Assembly (NCBI RefSeq): GCF_003610535.1 | Contig: NZ_RAPN01000001.1 | Coordinates: forward strand, 62,001-126,000 | Direction of reading: 5' to 3' | DNA length: 64,000 bases | From: Mangrovibacterium diazotrophicum | GTDB taxonomy: Bacteria > Bacteroidota > Bacteroidia > Bacteroidales > Prolixibacteraceae | Shown: one piece after another, positions 43,560-51,790 of the stretch | Numbering within the stretch: position 1 is the first letter of the stretch | How the letters are laid out: the number at the start of each line of letters is the position of its first letter | Notes under the pieces: generated by a model | Told to the model about the DNA's origin: nothing | The model's database searches: none | What the model saw: only the letters and a program-made list of their open reading frames with translations | Program-made: the position numbers and the translations under genes

Positions 43560-44900
43560 ATGAGTGAAACGTTGATTGAAAATATTGTCATCTATGGTGT
43601 TGTCGTTCTTGTTTTTGGGCTGACGATGTGGTTCTACCTTCGCAAACTTCGAAATCAAAATCGAATGATTACCGAAAAGATTGTGCAGGCTAAATCTGAA
43701 GGACTTTATGAGCCGGTTTCGCTGCACCCGGTTGTCGATCCAAAATCCTGCATTCAAAGCGGCGCCTGCATTGTTGCATGTCCCGAAAAAGATATTTTAG
43801 GAATAGTGAATGGTCGTGCTACAACGATTAATGCGTCGCGCTGTATCGGGCATGGCGCTTGTTTTCATGCTTGTCCGACCCAGGCAATCACTTTATATAT
43901 TGGAACCGAAAAGCGTGGCGTAGACTTACCGCATGTCGATGAGAATTTTGAGACCAACGTGCCCGGCCTGTTTATCGCAGGCGAGATTGGAGGTATGGGC
44001 TTGATCCGCAATGCCGTTGAGCAGGGGCGTCAGGCAGTTGAGAATTTGGCAAAAGGATTGGATCGAAAGGTTGCGGCTGACTACGATTTGGTCATCATAG
44101 GTGCCGGGCCTGCTGGTATTTCGGCTTCACTGGCAGCTAAAAAACTCGGACTAAGTACACTCACTCTGGAACAAGATTTTCTGGGAGGCACAGTCTTTAG
44201 TTTCCCGCGTTCTAAAATCGTCATGACTTCTCCGATGGATCTCCCGTTGCATGGCAAAGTGCGCCTGTTTGAAACCAGCAAACAGGAATTACTCGATCTC
44301 TGGCAACAGGTTATTGAAAAGCATGAGATCCGTATTCGTGAGAACGTAAAAGTCGAATCGATTAGCCGGTTAAACGGACATTTTGAAATTTCGGTTTTAT
44401 CCGATGAAATCTACACCTCCCGCAGAGTTTTGTTGGCCATTGGTCGTCGCGGAACGCCGCGAAAATTGAATGTTCCGGGAGAAGAAAGTCCGAAAGTTGC
44501 TTACCGTTTGCTCGATCCGGAACGAATACGGGAACAGCAGATTTTAGTTGTTGGTGGAGGAGACTCAGCTATTGAGGCAGCGCTGCTGTTGGCGGATCAA
44601 AATGAAGTGGTATTGTCATACCGGGGTGCTGCTTTTAACCGGTTGAAACCTGCAAATAAGCAACGAATTGATCAGGCAAAGCAAGAAGGGAAAGTGACGA
44701 TTTTGTATCAATCGAATGTTGTTCGGATTGAGCCTCAGTCTGTATCAATTTTGCTTGATGGGGAAGAAAAACAAAGAGAGATTGAAAATGATCTCGTATA
44801 CATTTTCGCAGGCGGAGAGTTACCAACTCAATTTTTAGAGAAAGCAGGAATAAAGATTACGCGGAAATTTGGTGAGTCTGTGCTGAAGCATAAAAAATAG
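43560..44900 (+). CDS. membrane-anchored Fe-S/FAD oxidoreductase with permuted FAD motifs
   Basis: The ATG at 43560 gives 446 residues. An N-terminal helix (VVVLVFGLTMWFYL) is followed by two ferredoxin-type motifs: C64-x5-C70-x3-C74-P and C95-x5-C101-x3-C105-P. The middle Cys of each usual CxxCxxC is replaced, by Ser67 and by His98. Next comes TNVPGLFIAGEIGGMGLIR (about 132-150), the motif that normally ends thioredoxin-reductase-type proteins, and only then the FAD motif VIIGAGPAGISAS and the NAD(P) motif ILVVGGGDSAIEAAL. No redox CxxC is present. It probably links NAD(P)H to the cytochrome b next door; direction unknown. Confidence 0.82.
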   Translation: MSETLIENIVIYGVVVLVFGLTMWFYLRKLRNQNRMITEKIVQAKSEGLYEPVSLHPVVDPKSCIQSGACIVACPEKDILGIVNGRATTINASRCIGHGACFHACPTQAITLYIGTEKRGVDLPHVDENFETNVPGLFIAGEIGGMGLIRNAVEQGRQAVENLAKGLDRKVAADYDLVIIGAGPAGISASLAAKKLGLSTLTLEQDFLGGTVFSFPRSKIVMTSPMDLPLHGKVRLFETSKQELLDLWQQVIEKHEIRIRENVKVESISRLNGHFEISVLSDEIYTSRRVLLAIGRRGTPRKLNVPGEESPKVAYRLLDPERIREQQILVVGGGDSAIEAALLLADQNEVVLSYRGAAFNRLKPANKQRIDQAKQEGKVTILYQSNVVRIEPQSVSILLDGEEKQREIENDLVYIFAGGELPTQFLEKAGIKITRKFGESVLKHKK

Positions 44901-44946
44901 GAACTGTCGGTTCGCCAGTCGATTCATATAGTCGGAAATAAAACAA

Positions 44947-46530
44947 TTGAAAAAGCTAATCTACATACTGTTGTTGCTGATAACGCCTTTCGCGGTGTTT
45001 GCCCAAATCTCTCCGGGCGATTTATCGCAGGCTCACGAAAAGCTTGAAGGCTTAAGTAATTGCACGCAATGTCATGTGTTGGGCGAAAAGGTCACTAACC
45101 AGAAGTGTCTGGCTTGTCACGACGAAATTCAAAGCCTGCTTGCCAGTAGTGAAGGTTATCATGCTTCGGTTGAAGTGAAGGGAAAAGATTGCTTTGCCTG
45201 CCACAGCGAGCACCATGGTCGCAGTTTTCAGTTAATCCGCCTGGATCAAGATTCGTTTAATCATGACTTAACCGGTTACAAATTAGAGGGAAAACACGAG
45301 GCAGCAAAATGTGCAGATTGTCACCAAATGAAGAATATCAAAGCCCCCGCTCTGAAGAAAAAAGAGCGTACTTTCCTGGGCTTAGAGCAGCGTTGTTTTT
45401 CCTGCCACGAGGACTATCACCAAAAAACACTTTCGGCTGACTGTGCTTCCTGTCATGGATTCGATTCGTTTAAACCGACGGTGAAGTTTGATCATCAAAA
45501 GACAGCTTTCGCATTAAAAGGAAAACATGAGCAGGTTGCCTGCGAAAAGTGCCATGAGAGAACGGCGCAGAATGGCAAGCCTTTTCAACATTTTTCGGGT
45601 CTAAAGTTTGAGAGTTGCGCGAACTGCCATAAGGATGTGCATGAGAATAAATTCGGGCCGAATTGCAGCTCTTGCCATAACGAAAATTCGTTCCATCAAG
45701 TGGCGGGAATGACCAATTTCAATCATCAGAAAACCAATTTCCCGTTGGAAGGTAAACACCGGCAGGTTAGTTGCCGATCCTGTCATCAACAGTCATTAAC
45801 GGCTCCGGTGGCGCATGCGAAGTGCGCAGATTGTCATCGCGATTACCACCGCGGACAGTTTACCAACGAAACGAGTAAGCCGGATTGTTCGGTCTGCCAT
45901 GATGTAACCGGCTTCACCACTTCATCGTTCACCATAGAACAGCACAATCAACTGAAATTTAAACTGGAAGGGGCACATTTGGCCACACCTTGTTTCGCCT
46001 GTCATCAAAAAGGAATTCGGTGGGAGTTCCCACAAATTGGAGAGCGATGTGTGGACTGTCACGAGAATATTCATCGCCGCAAAATTGCTGAAGAATATAT
46101 GCCGCAAGAAAATTGTCAGCTGTGTCACAATGTAATAGAATGGAGAGATGTAACTTTTGATCATCAGAAAACGGGTTTTACATTGACCGGTAAACACACG
46201 ATAATCAATTGCCGTTCGTGTCATTTTAAGGAAGAAGGAGACATCGTTGAGCAGCATTTTTCGGGTTTGGGCAAGGACTGTGAAAACTGTCACCAAGATC
46301 CGCACAGAGAGCAATTTAAGGTAGATGGGAAAACGAATTGTGCCAAATGTCACCAGTCTTATGCCTGGAAACCGAGCCGTTTCGATCACGACCAAAGCCG
46401 CTTTCAGCTGGAAGGTCAGCACGCTCAAACAGCCTGTGTTAGATGTCATCCTTCGCTTGAAGATGAGGAGGGAACATTCACGAAATACAAACTAAAAGCA
46501 GATATTAAATGCGCAGATTGTCATTACTGA
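44947..46530 (+). CDS. 20-heme c-type cytochrome, exported
   Basis: TTG start; 527 residues with a signal peptide (KKLIYILLLLITPFAVFAQ) and no lipobox. I count 20 CXXCH heme-binding motifs, from CTQCH and CLACH near the N terminus to CADCH at the very end. Six copies of a module of the form FDHxxTxFxLxGxHxxxxCxxCH divide the protein into triheme-like units. The rest of each unit holds CxxCH-x-D-x-H. The protein should lie in the periplasm, possibly spanning it. The following cytochrome gene begins inside the last codons, so they are made together. No catalytic domain is seen, so electron storage or wiring is the likely role. Confidence 0.9.
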   Translation: MKKLIYILLLLITPFAVFAQISPGDLSQAHEKLEGLSNCTQCHVLGEKVTNQKCLACHDEIQSLLASSEGYHASVEVKGKDCFACHSEHHGRSFQLIRLDQDSFNHDLTGYKLEGKHEAAKCADCHQMKNIKAPALKKKERTFLGLEQRCFSCHEDYHQKTLSADCASCHGFDSFKPTVKFDHQKTAFALKGKHEQVACEKCHERTAQNGKPFQHFSGLKFESCANCHKDVHENKFGPNCSSCHNENSFHQVAGMTNFNHQKTNFPLEGKHRQVSCRSCHQQSLTAPVAHAKCADCHRDYHRGQFTNETSKPDCSVCHDVTGFTTSSFTIEQHNQLKFKLEGAHLATPCFACHQKGIRWEFPQIGERCVDCHENIHRRKIAEEYMPQENCQLCHNVIEWRDVTFDHQKTGFTLTGKHTIINCRSCHFKEEGDIVEQHFSGLGKDCENCHQDPHREQFKVDGKTNCAKCHQSYAWKPSRFDHDQSRFQLEGQHAQTACVRCHPSLEDEEGTFTKYKLKADIKCADCHY

Positions 46531-47747
46531 TTTTATTAGTGGGGATATTTCAGCTTTGCTTCTCTCAATCGCCTCATGGCAAGAACTTCCATGTAGATTG
46601 TGCAGCTTGTCATTCACCTGAAAGCTGGGAGCTGTTGCAGCTGAGTAAAACCTTCGACCACAATCAAACTTCGTTTAAGTTGGACGGAGCGCATCAAGCA
46701 GTTGATTGTAAGGCTTGCCACAAGAGTTTGGTTTTTACTGAAGCTGAGCGCGAATGTGTGGCCTGCCATTTGGATATGCACAACACTACCTTGGGAACGG
46801 ATTGCAAAAGGTGCCACAAGCCGCAAAACTGGATTGTGACCAATACGACTCAACTGCATCGCGAAGGTCGCTTTCCCTTGATGGGAGCACATCGGACGGC
46901 TGATTGTTTCCAATGTCACCAGTCGGCCAGCAATTTGCGGTTTGAACCGCTGAACATAGAGTGCGTGAGTTGTCACCGGTCGGATTATTTGGCGACGACA
47001 AGTCCGAATCATCAGGAAGCCGGTTATTCAACCAGTTGTGAGGATTGCCACGGTGCTCAAGCGGTTTCGTGGAATGCGGCAAACTTCGAGCACGACTTTT
47101 TCCCTTTGCGTGGCGGACATGCGATTAGCTGTTTTGAATGCCATACCAGCGGTACCTTCGGAAAATTGCCAACAGATTGTATCGCTTGTCACCAGGCGGA
47201 TTACAACTCAACAGCTGAACCGAATCACCTGCAAGTTGGATTTTCGACAAATTGTACCGAATGTCACCAACCGACTGACGGAAGTTGGGGATCTGCTAAT
47301 TTCAATCATGATTTCTTTCCATTAACCGGCGGACATGCCATCAGTTGCTCGGAATGCCACACCGGAGGCACAGGTACCAAGCCGTCGACCGACTGTTTGA
47401 CCTGTCACCAAAATGATTACAATTCGACTACTGATCCCAACCATCAGCAGGCCGGTTTTTCAACCGACTGCAGTTTGTGTCACTCGCCGGATTCGGACTG
47501 GGATGCGGCCGATTTCAAATCGCACGACAGCCAGTATTTCCCGATTTACTCGGGGCGGCATAATGGGGAATGGAGTTCTTGTTTGGATTGTCATTCAAAC
47601 ACATCGAGTTATGCGGATTTTACCTGCTTTACTTGTCATGTTCACAATCAAACTGAAACTGACGGTCATCACCAGGAAGTGGCAAACTACTCGTATCAAA
47701 GCTCGGCATGTTATTCTTGCCATCCGACCGGCAGAGCTGAAGATTAA
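46509..47747 (+). CDS. 16-heme c-type cytochrome, exported
   Basis: The 412-residue protein starts with a signal peptide (MRRLSLLILLVGIFQLCFS) and has 16 CXXCH motifs (first CAACH, last CYSCH). Five modules related to those of the preceding gene are visible, but here they have changed to forms such as FEHDFFPLRGGHAISCFECH, with two nearly identical copies in the middle. Between them lies the repeated CHQxDYNSTxxPNHxQxGFST unit. The ATG lies 22 nt before the end of the 20-heme gene, so translation is coupled. It might be the partner that reaches the outer membrane barrel encoded next. Confidence 0.9.
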   Translation: MRRLSLLILLVGIFQLCFSQSPHGKNFHVDCAACHSPESWELLQLSKTFDHNQTSFKLDGAHQAVDCKACHKSLVFTEAERECVACHLDMHNTTLGTDCKRCHKPQNWIVTNTTQLHREGRFPLMGAHRTADCFQCHQSASNLRFEPLNIECVSCHRSDYLATTSPNHQEAGYSTSCEDCHGAQAVSWNAANFEHDFFPLRGGHAISCFECHTSGTFGKLPTDCIACHQADYNSTAEPNHLQVGFSTNCTECHQPTDGSWGSANFNHDFFPLTGGHAISCSECHTGGTGTKPSTDCLTCHQNDYNSTTDPNHQQAGFSTDCSLCHSPDSDWDAADFKSHDSQYFPIYSGRHNGEWSSCLDCHSNTSSYADFTCFTCHVHNQTETDGHHQEVANYSYQSSACYSCHPTGRAED

Positions 47748-47769
47748 TTCATTCAATCGACAATAGAAA

Positions 47770-49410
47770 ATGACACCAGACATGCATAAACATCGGCAAT
47801 ATCGAAGCTATCAGATTCACGGCATTCTATTGGTGTTATTTCTTTGCATGTCGGTTTCCGGTCGGGCGCAAAAGGATTTCACAGGAAAGGTGACTTATGT
47901 GACCAGCCAGCATGTTTATGCGCGTTTCGACGGTGCGAATGATTTACAGGTGGGTGACACCATCTTTATTCAAACGGACGGCCAGATGAAACCTTTGATG
48001 GTGATTGAGTCAAAATCGAGTTATTCGGCCGTGGGTAAGCCATTCCCCGGAAATGTAGTGTCACTTGGTCAGGAAGTTGTTGGGCGTTCGGCGATAACAA
48101 TAAAGGCGGAGGAAAAAGTAGAATCCGAGAAGTCTGTTTCTCCGGATGAAGAGTTAGTCGCTGCCTCAGACAGTGTCGTTCAAACAAAAAAAGGAGGTGA
48201 GTTTAAGCAGAATATTCGTGGCCGAATTTCGCTTTCCTCTTATTCCTCGCTGTCAAATGCAACTTCATCTGATTCTCATCGGATGAGATTCAGTCTTTCC
48301 TTACAAGCGAATCATATCAATAACAGTCGTTTTTCTGCTGAAACGTACACCAACTTTAGCTTTTTAAGCTCTGATTGGGCGGCTGTTCAGGATAACCTTT
48401 TTAATGCACTGAAAATTTACAGTTTGGCGGTTCGTTATCAGGCAGGGGAACAGTCAGAAATTTGTTTGGGGCGGAAAACCAATCCCAATCTTTCGAATGT
48501 TGGCGCTATCGACGGACTTCAGTTCGAAACCGGTTCCGAACATTTCCGCGCGGGAGCTATTGCCGGTTTTCGCCCCGACTATTCAGACTATGGTTTCAAC
48601 GCAGATTTGTTGGAATACGGAGCTTACATCGCCCATCAATCCGAAAATGAAGAAGGAGCAGTGCGTAGCTCGCTTGCTTTTTTCAACCAAACCAACAATG
48701 GCAAAACCGACCGGCGCTTTCTGTACTTGCAGCACAGTAATTCGTTGGCAAGAAACCTGTTTTTGTTTCTGTCGAGCGAAGTTGATTTGTACCAGAATCA
48801 CGACAACATTTCTACCAATACGTTTCGGTTGACGAGTTTCTACATTTCGGCGCGCTACCGGTTTAATCAGCAGCTTTGGTTAGATGCTTCTTACGATAAC
48901 CGTAAAAATGTGATTTACTACGAGACATTTAAGAGCCTCGTTGATCAGCTAATGGAAGAAGCGACCCGGCAGGGTGTTCAGTTTCGCGTAAATTACCGTC
49001 CATTCCAGCTCATAACCATCGGATTCAATGCGAACTATCGGAAACGGGATTCCGATCCCAAATCATCCACTTCATTTTACAGCTTTTTATCCTTTAACCA
49101 AGTTCCGGGGATTGACGCAACTTTCACACTGTCAGCCAACGTATTGAAGACGGTTTATGTTGACGGTTCAGTTTTTGGACTACGGGTTTATAAAGATTTT
49201 CTGGATGATAAACTTTCATCTGCGGTGGGGTATCGTTATGTTGACTACCGGTTTCCTGGATCCGAAAGCAGCCTTCTTCAGCATGAAGCAGAAATCGATT
49301 TGACTTGGCAAATTACCCGCAAACTCGCGCTTTCCCTGAATTATGAGGCTACTTTCGAGAAAAGGGATCATTACAACCGGATATATATCAATTTGACAAA
49401 ACGGTTTTGA
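47770..49410 (+). CDS. predicted outer-membrane beta-barrel with periplasmic N-terminal domain
   Basis: The 546-residue protein has a signal segment (GILLVLFLCMSVSGRAQ). A small SH3-like domain (KDFTGKVTYVTSQHVYARFDG...LQVGDTIFI, about 35-110) and a Lys/Glu-rich linker follow. From about 150 on, the sequence alternates aromatic and polar strands (RISLSSYSSLS, FSLSLQANHI, AETYTNFSFLS ...) and ends in YNRIYINLTKRF, a terminal strand closing with Phe as in barrel proteins. The barrel would have about 20 or more strands. It follows the cytochromes by 22 nt. A cytochrome-hosting porin is a plausible role, but no sequence similarity to MtrB is evident to me. Confidence 0.75.
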   Translation: MTPDMHKHRQYRSYQIHGILLVLFLCMSVSGRAQKDFTGKVTYVTSQHVYARFDGANDLQVGDTIFIQTDGQMKPLMVIESKSSYSAVGKPFPGNVVSLGQEVVGRSAITIKAEEKVESEKSVSPDEELVAASDSVVQTKKGGEFKQNIRGRISLSSYSSLSNATSSDSHRMRFSLSLQANHINNSRFSAETYTNFSFLSSDWAAVQDNLFNALKIYSLAVRYQAGEQSEICLGRKTNPNLSNVGAIDGLQFETGSEHFRAGAIAGFRPDYSDYGFNADLLEYGAYIAHQSENEEGAVRSSLAFFNQTNNGKTDRRFLYLQHSNSLARNLFLFLSSEVDLYQNHDNISTNTFRLTSFYISARYRFNQQLWLDASYDNRKNVIYYETFKSLVDQLMEEATRQGVQFRVNYRPFQLITIGFNANYRKRDSDPKSSTSFYSFLSFNQVPGIDATFTLSANVLKTVYVDGSVFGLRVYKDFLDDKLSSAVGYRYVDYRFPGSESSLLQHEAEIDLTWQITRKLALSLNYEATFEKRDHYNRIYINLTKRF

Positions 49411-49501
49411 ATTCAGAATTCTCAAATCTTTGATTAACTTTCCATGGTTATTTTGTTAGTTAACTGATGAAATCTAAATCAAGAATAAAAACTTTAAAGT
49501 A

Positions 49502-50224
49502 ATGAACATGAGATTTTTTGCCGTGATGATGATGGGAGTTGTGCTGATGACTTCCTGTGTGAAAAAGAAAAAAGAAGCTGTTCAACCCTTGGATACCAGT
49601 GCCGGTAGTGAGATGGTGCACGCGGTTGCGGTTAAAAAGGCGTTGCAGGCCAATGCTTATACTTACCTGTTGGTTAGCGAAGGCGACCAGGATTACTGGA
49701 TTGCTGTGGACAAGATGGAGCCTGAAGTTGGCGGAACTTATTTCTTCGCCGATGCGATGGAAATGAAAGAATTTAAAAGTAACGACCTCGATACCATTTT
49801 TGCCAGCGTATTTTTCGTTCAGAAGTTGAGTACCACAAAGGATGCCAGCACGATGAGTATGAAAAATCCGCACGGAACTGCGCCTGGACGCCAGTCTGTT
49901 GATCAGGATGAATCGATTTCGGTTGCGCCGGCAGAAGGAGGAATCACCATTGCTTCGTTATTCGAAAACAAGGCCGATTATTCGGGAAAAGACGTGATTG
50001 TCAGCGGTAAAGTGGTGAAAGTGAACAACGGTATCATGGGCCGCAACTGGGTGCACATCCAGGATGGTACCAACGCAGATGGATCTTATGATCTGACGTT
50101 GACTACCGACGCCGAAGTGGCTGTTGGCGACGTGGTGACCATGCAGGGAACGGTTGCACTGGATAAAGATTTTGGTGCTGGTTATTTCTACGATGTGATT
50201 GTGGAAAGTGCCACCGTGAAATAG
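49502..50224 (+). CDS. OB-fold lipoprotein, NrfJ-like
   Basis: The 240-residue protein has a lipoprotein signal (MRFFAVMMMGVVLMTSCVKK). The first domain, AYTYLLVSEGDQDYWIAVD and DAMEMKEFKSNDLDTIFASVFFVQ, is an OB-like unit, followed by a linker MSMKNPHG. The second OB unit is DVIVSGKVVKVNNGIMGRNWVHIQDGT...GDVVTMQGTV. This two-part pattern recalls NrfJ-type lipoproteins found with multiheme cytochrome genes; the comparison is from motif memory. OB folds here may bind a small ligand or another protein rather than nucleic acid. It closes the cytochrome cluster 91 bp after the barrel gene and ends in a terminator. Confidence 0.75.
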   Translation: MNMRFFAVMMMGVVLMTSCVKKKKEAVQPLDTSAGSEMVHAVAVKKALQANAYTYLLVSEGDQDYWIAVDKMEPEVGGTYFFADAMEMKEFKSNDLDTIFASVFFVQKLSTTKDASTMSMKNPHGTAPGRQSVDQDESISVAPAEGGITIASLFENKADYSGKDVIVSGKVVKVNNGIMGRNWVHIQDGTNADGSYDLTLTTDAEVAVGDVVTMQGTVALDKDFGAGYFYDVIVESATVK

Positions 50225-50244
50225 CGAACAATAAAATCAAGATA

Positions 50245-50272
50245 TTGAAGGAGCAGCGATGCTCCTTTTTTT
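50245..50272 (+). terminator. Rho-independent terminator of the cytochrome cluster
   Basis: Arms AAGGAGCA and TGCTCCTT with a GCGA tetraloop and a T run. It abuts the convergent queA stop codon. Confidence 0.85.
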
Positions 50273-51509
50273 ATGCTTTCAAGTAGAGGTTGCTGTCGCC
50301 GTAGCTCAGGAAACGATAATCGTTGGCCAGCGCATGGTCGTACACACGCAGCCAGTCGTTGCCGATAAAAGCAGAGATAAGCAGCAATAATGTACTTTGT
50401 GGCTGGTGAAAATTGGTAATCATTCCCTCCACAATCCGGAATTGGTAGCCCGGCACAATGATGATTTTGGTATGCGCGCCAATAACCGGCAATCCGTTCT
50501 TCAACATGTAGGCAAGAATGGCTTCGAGCGATTCCTGCTTCGAGTAGCTCTTTTCAGTTTCGTAGGGCAGCCACTGCTCAATATCCAGCTCGTTGAGGGC
50601 GCTATCGGGCTTTTGCAGTAGTTTCACCCCGAGCCAGTACAAACTTTCCAGTGTGCGGATCGAGGTGGTTCCAACGGCAAGCAATTTGCCTTGGTGATCC
50701 AGCAGTTTTTCAATCAGATCGCGGCGAACAATAATCTGCTCGGCGTGCATTTCGTGTTCGCCAATGGTGTCGGCTTTCACCTGTTTAAAGGTTCCGGCGC
50801 CCACATGCAGGGTTACTTCTTCGCACTCAACCTGTTTATTCTTCAAACTTGAAAAAACAGCGTCGGTAAAGTGTAGTCCCGCTGTTGGTGCGGCCACCGA
50901 TCCTTTTATTTTAGAGTAAATCGTTTGGTAACGTTCAATATCGCTTTCCTCGGTATCGCGGTGCAGGTAGGGAGGAATGGGTAAAATGCCGGCGGCCTCA
51001 ATCAGGCTGGCAAAATCGGCTTCGGGGCAATCCCAGCTAAATCTCACCTGCACCGAACCGTCAATTTGATTCAGCTTTTCAGCTTTAAAAGCAACCGTCT
51101 TTCCGTTCAGTTGAAGGTCTTTTTCAAGTACTTCGTTTTTCCATTTCTTCAGGTTGCCCACCATGCAATTCCAACTACAGCTTTCGGTTTGTTGAAAAGC
51201 GATTTGGTAATCGGCCGGCTGCAGCGGGTCGAGGCAAAAAATCTCGATGTTGGCACCGGTCGCCTTTTGGAACAACAAGCGCGCCCGGATCACCTTCGTG
51301 TTGTTGAATACCAACAGGCTTCCCTCGGGCAAAAAATCGGGTAGGGAAGTAAACCGCGAGTCGGTGATGTTGCCATCTTGCCAAACCAACAATTTGGACT
51401 GGTCGCGCTGCGGCAACGGGTATTTGGCAATGCGCTCGTCGGGCAATTCGTAGTTCAGCGCCTGTGCACTGAGGTTGAAAACGCTTGTGTTGGTATTCAT
51501 ATTATCCAT
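50271..51509 (-). CDS. queA: tRNA preQ1(34) S-adenosylmethionine ribosyltransferase-isomerase
   Basis: The long open frame extends far upstream of the gene; ATG 51509 (412 residues) or ATG 51500 is the likely start, and a -7 box (TAATTTTG, 51516-51523) makes longer versions impossible. The family marks are YELPDERIAKYPLPQRDQSKLLV, NNTKVIRARL, AAPTAGLHFTDAVF, EVTLHVGAGTFKQVKADTIGEHEMHAE and the C-terminal TNFHQPQSTLLLLISAFIG. It attaches the ribosyl part of SAM to preQ1 at the tRNA wobble position to make epoxyqueuosine. Monocistronic. Confidence 0.94.
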   Translation of the reverse strand: MDNMNTNTSVFNLSAQALNYELPDERIAKYPLPQRDQSKLLVWQDGNITDSRFTSLPDFLPEGSLLVFNNTKVIRARLLFQKATGANIEIFCLDPLQPADYQIAFQQTESCSWNCMVGNLKKWKNEVLEKDLQLNGKTVAFKAEKLNQIDGSVQVRFSWDCPEADFASLIEAAGILPIPPYLHRDTEESDIERYQTIYSKIKGSVAAPTAGLHFTDAVFSSLKNKQVECEEVTLHVGAGTFKQVKADTIGEHEMHAEQIIVRRDLIEKLLDHQGKLLAVGTTSIRTLESLYWLGVKLLQKPDSALNELDIEQWLPYETEKSYSKQESLEAILAYMLKNGLPVIGAHTKIIIVPGYQFRIVEGMITNFHQPQSTLLLLISAFIGNDWLRVYDHALANDYRFLSYGDSNLYLKA

Positions 51510-51515
51510 CGGCGG

Positions 51516-51523
51516 CAAAATTA
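51516..51523 (-). promoter_or_regulatory. -7 promoter box for queA
   Basis: TAATTTTG on the minus strand matches TAnnTTTG; the transcript would begin about 2 nt before the ATG at 51509. Confidence 0.5.
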
Positions 51524-51582
51524 CAAAAAAAGGTCTAATGGCGAAGGGCAGAGAGCAGAGGGCAGGGAGTAAAGAGACTTGG

Positions 51583-51596
51583 AACTCGAAACTCGA
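51583..51596. repeat. heptamer repeat, two units
   Basis: AACTCGA occurs twice in tandem here. It shares the unit of the longer array at 51717 and lies beside a purine-rich stretch (GGCAGAGAGCAGAGGGCAGG). Confidence 0.7.
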
Positions 51597-51716
51597 AACA
51601 TTGGTGGCCAAGTCTTGTTTGAGGTTGCTTCGAGGTGCTCGCAATGAGAATTTACTGGTCGTCATACAGTGGGAGTGAAGTAATCAATTATTAGTTTCCG
51701 AAAACAGTTAACCTGC

Positions 51717-51758
51717 AACTCGAAACTCGAAACTCATAACTCGCAACTCACAACTTAG
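51717..51758. repeat. heptamer tandem repeat array, six units
   Basis: AACTCGA, AACTCGA, AACTCAT, AACTCGC, AACTCAC, AACTTAG follow one another with an exact 7-bp period. The array ends 8 bp before the promoter box of the DUF2027-Smr gene. Confidence 0.9.
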
Positions 51759-51765
51759 TTTTTGT

Positions 51766-51773
51766 TACTTTTG
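51766..51773 (+). promoter_or_regulatory. -7 promoter box for the DUF2027-Smr gene
   Basis: TACTTTTG matches TAnnTTTG, with a leader of about 13 nt to the ATG at 51791. Confidence 0.5.
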
Positions 51774-51790
51774 TGTCAAAATAGAAAGCT

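Noticed and set aside
45922-46449. Antisense ORF in the 20-heme gene, and alternative frames at 47038-47325 and 47413-47766
   Set aside because: Open only because the heme-repeat DNA lacks stops in those frames.
51583-51758. CRISPR-like array
   Set aside because: The repeat unit is 7 bp in direct tandem with no spacers and no cas genes.
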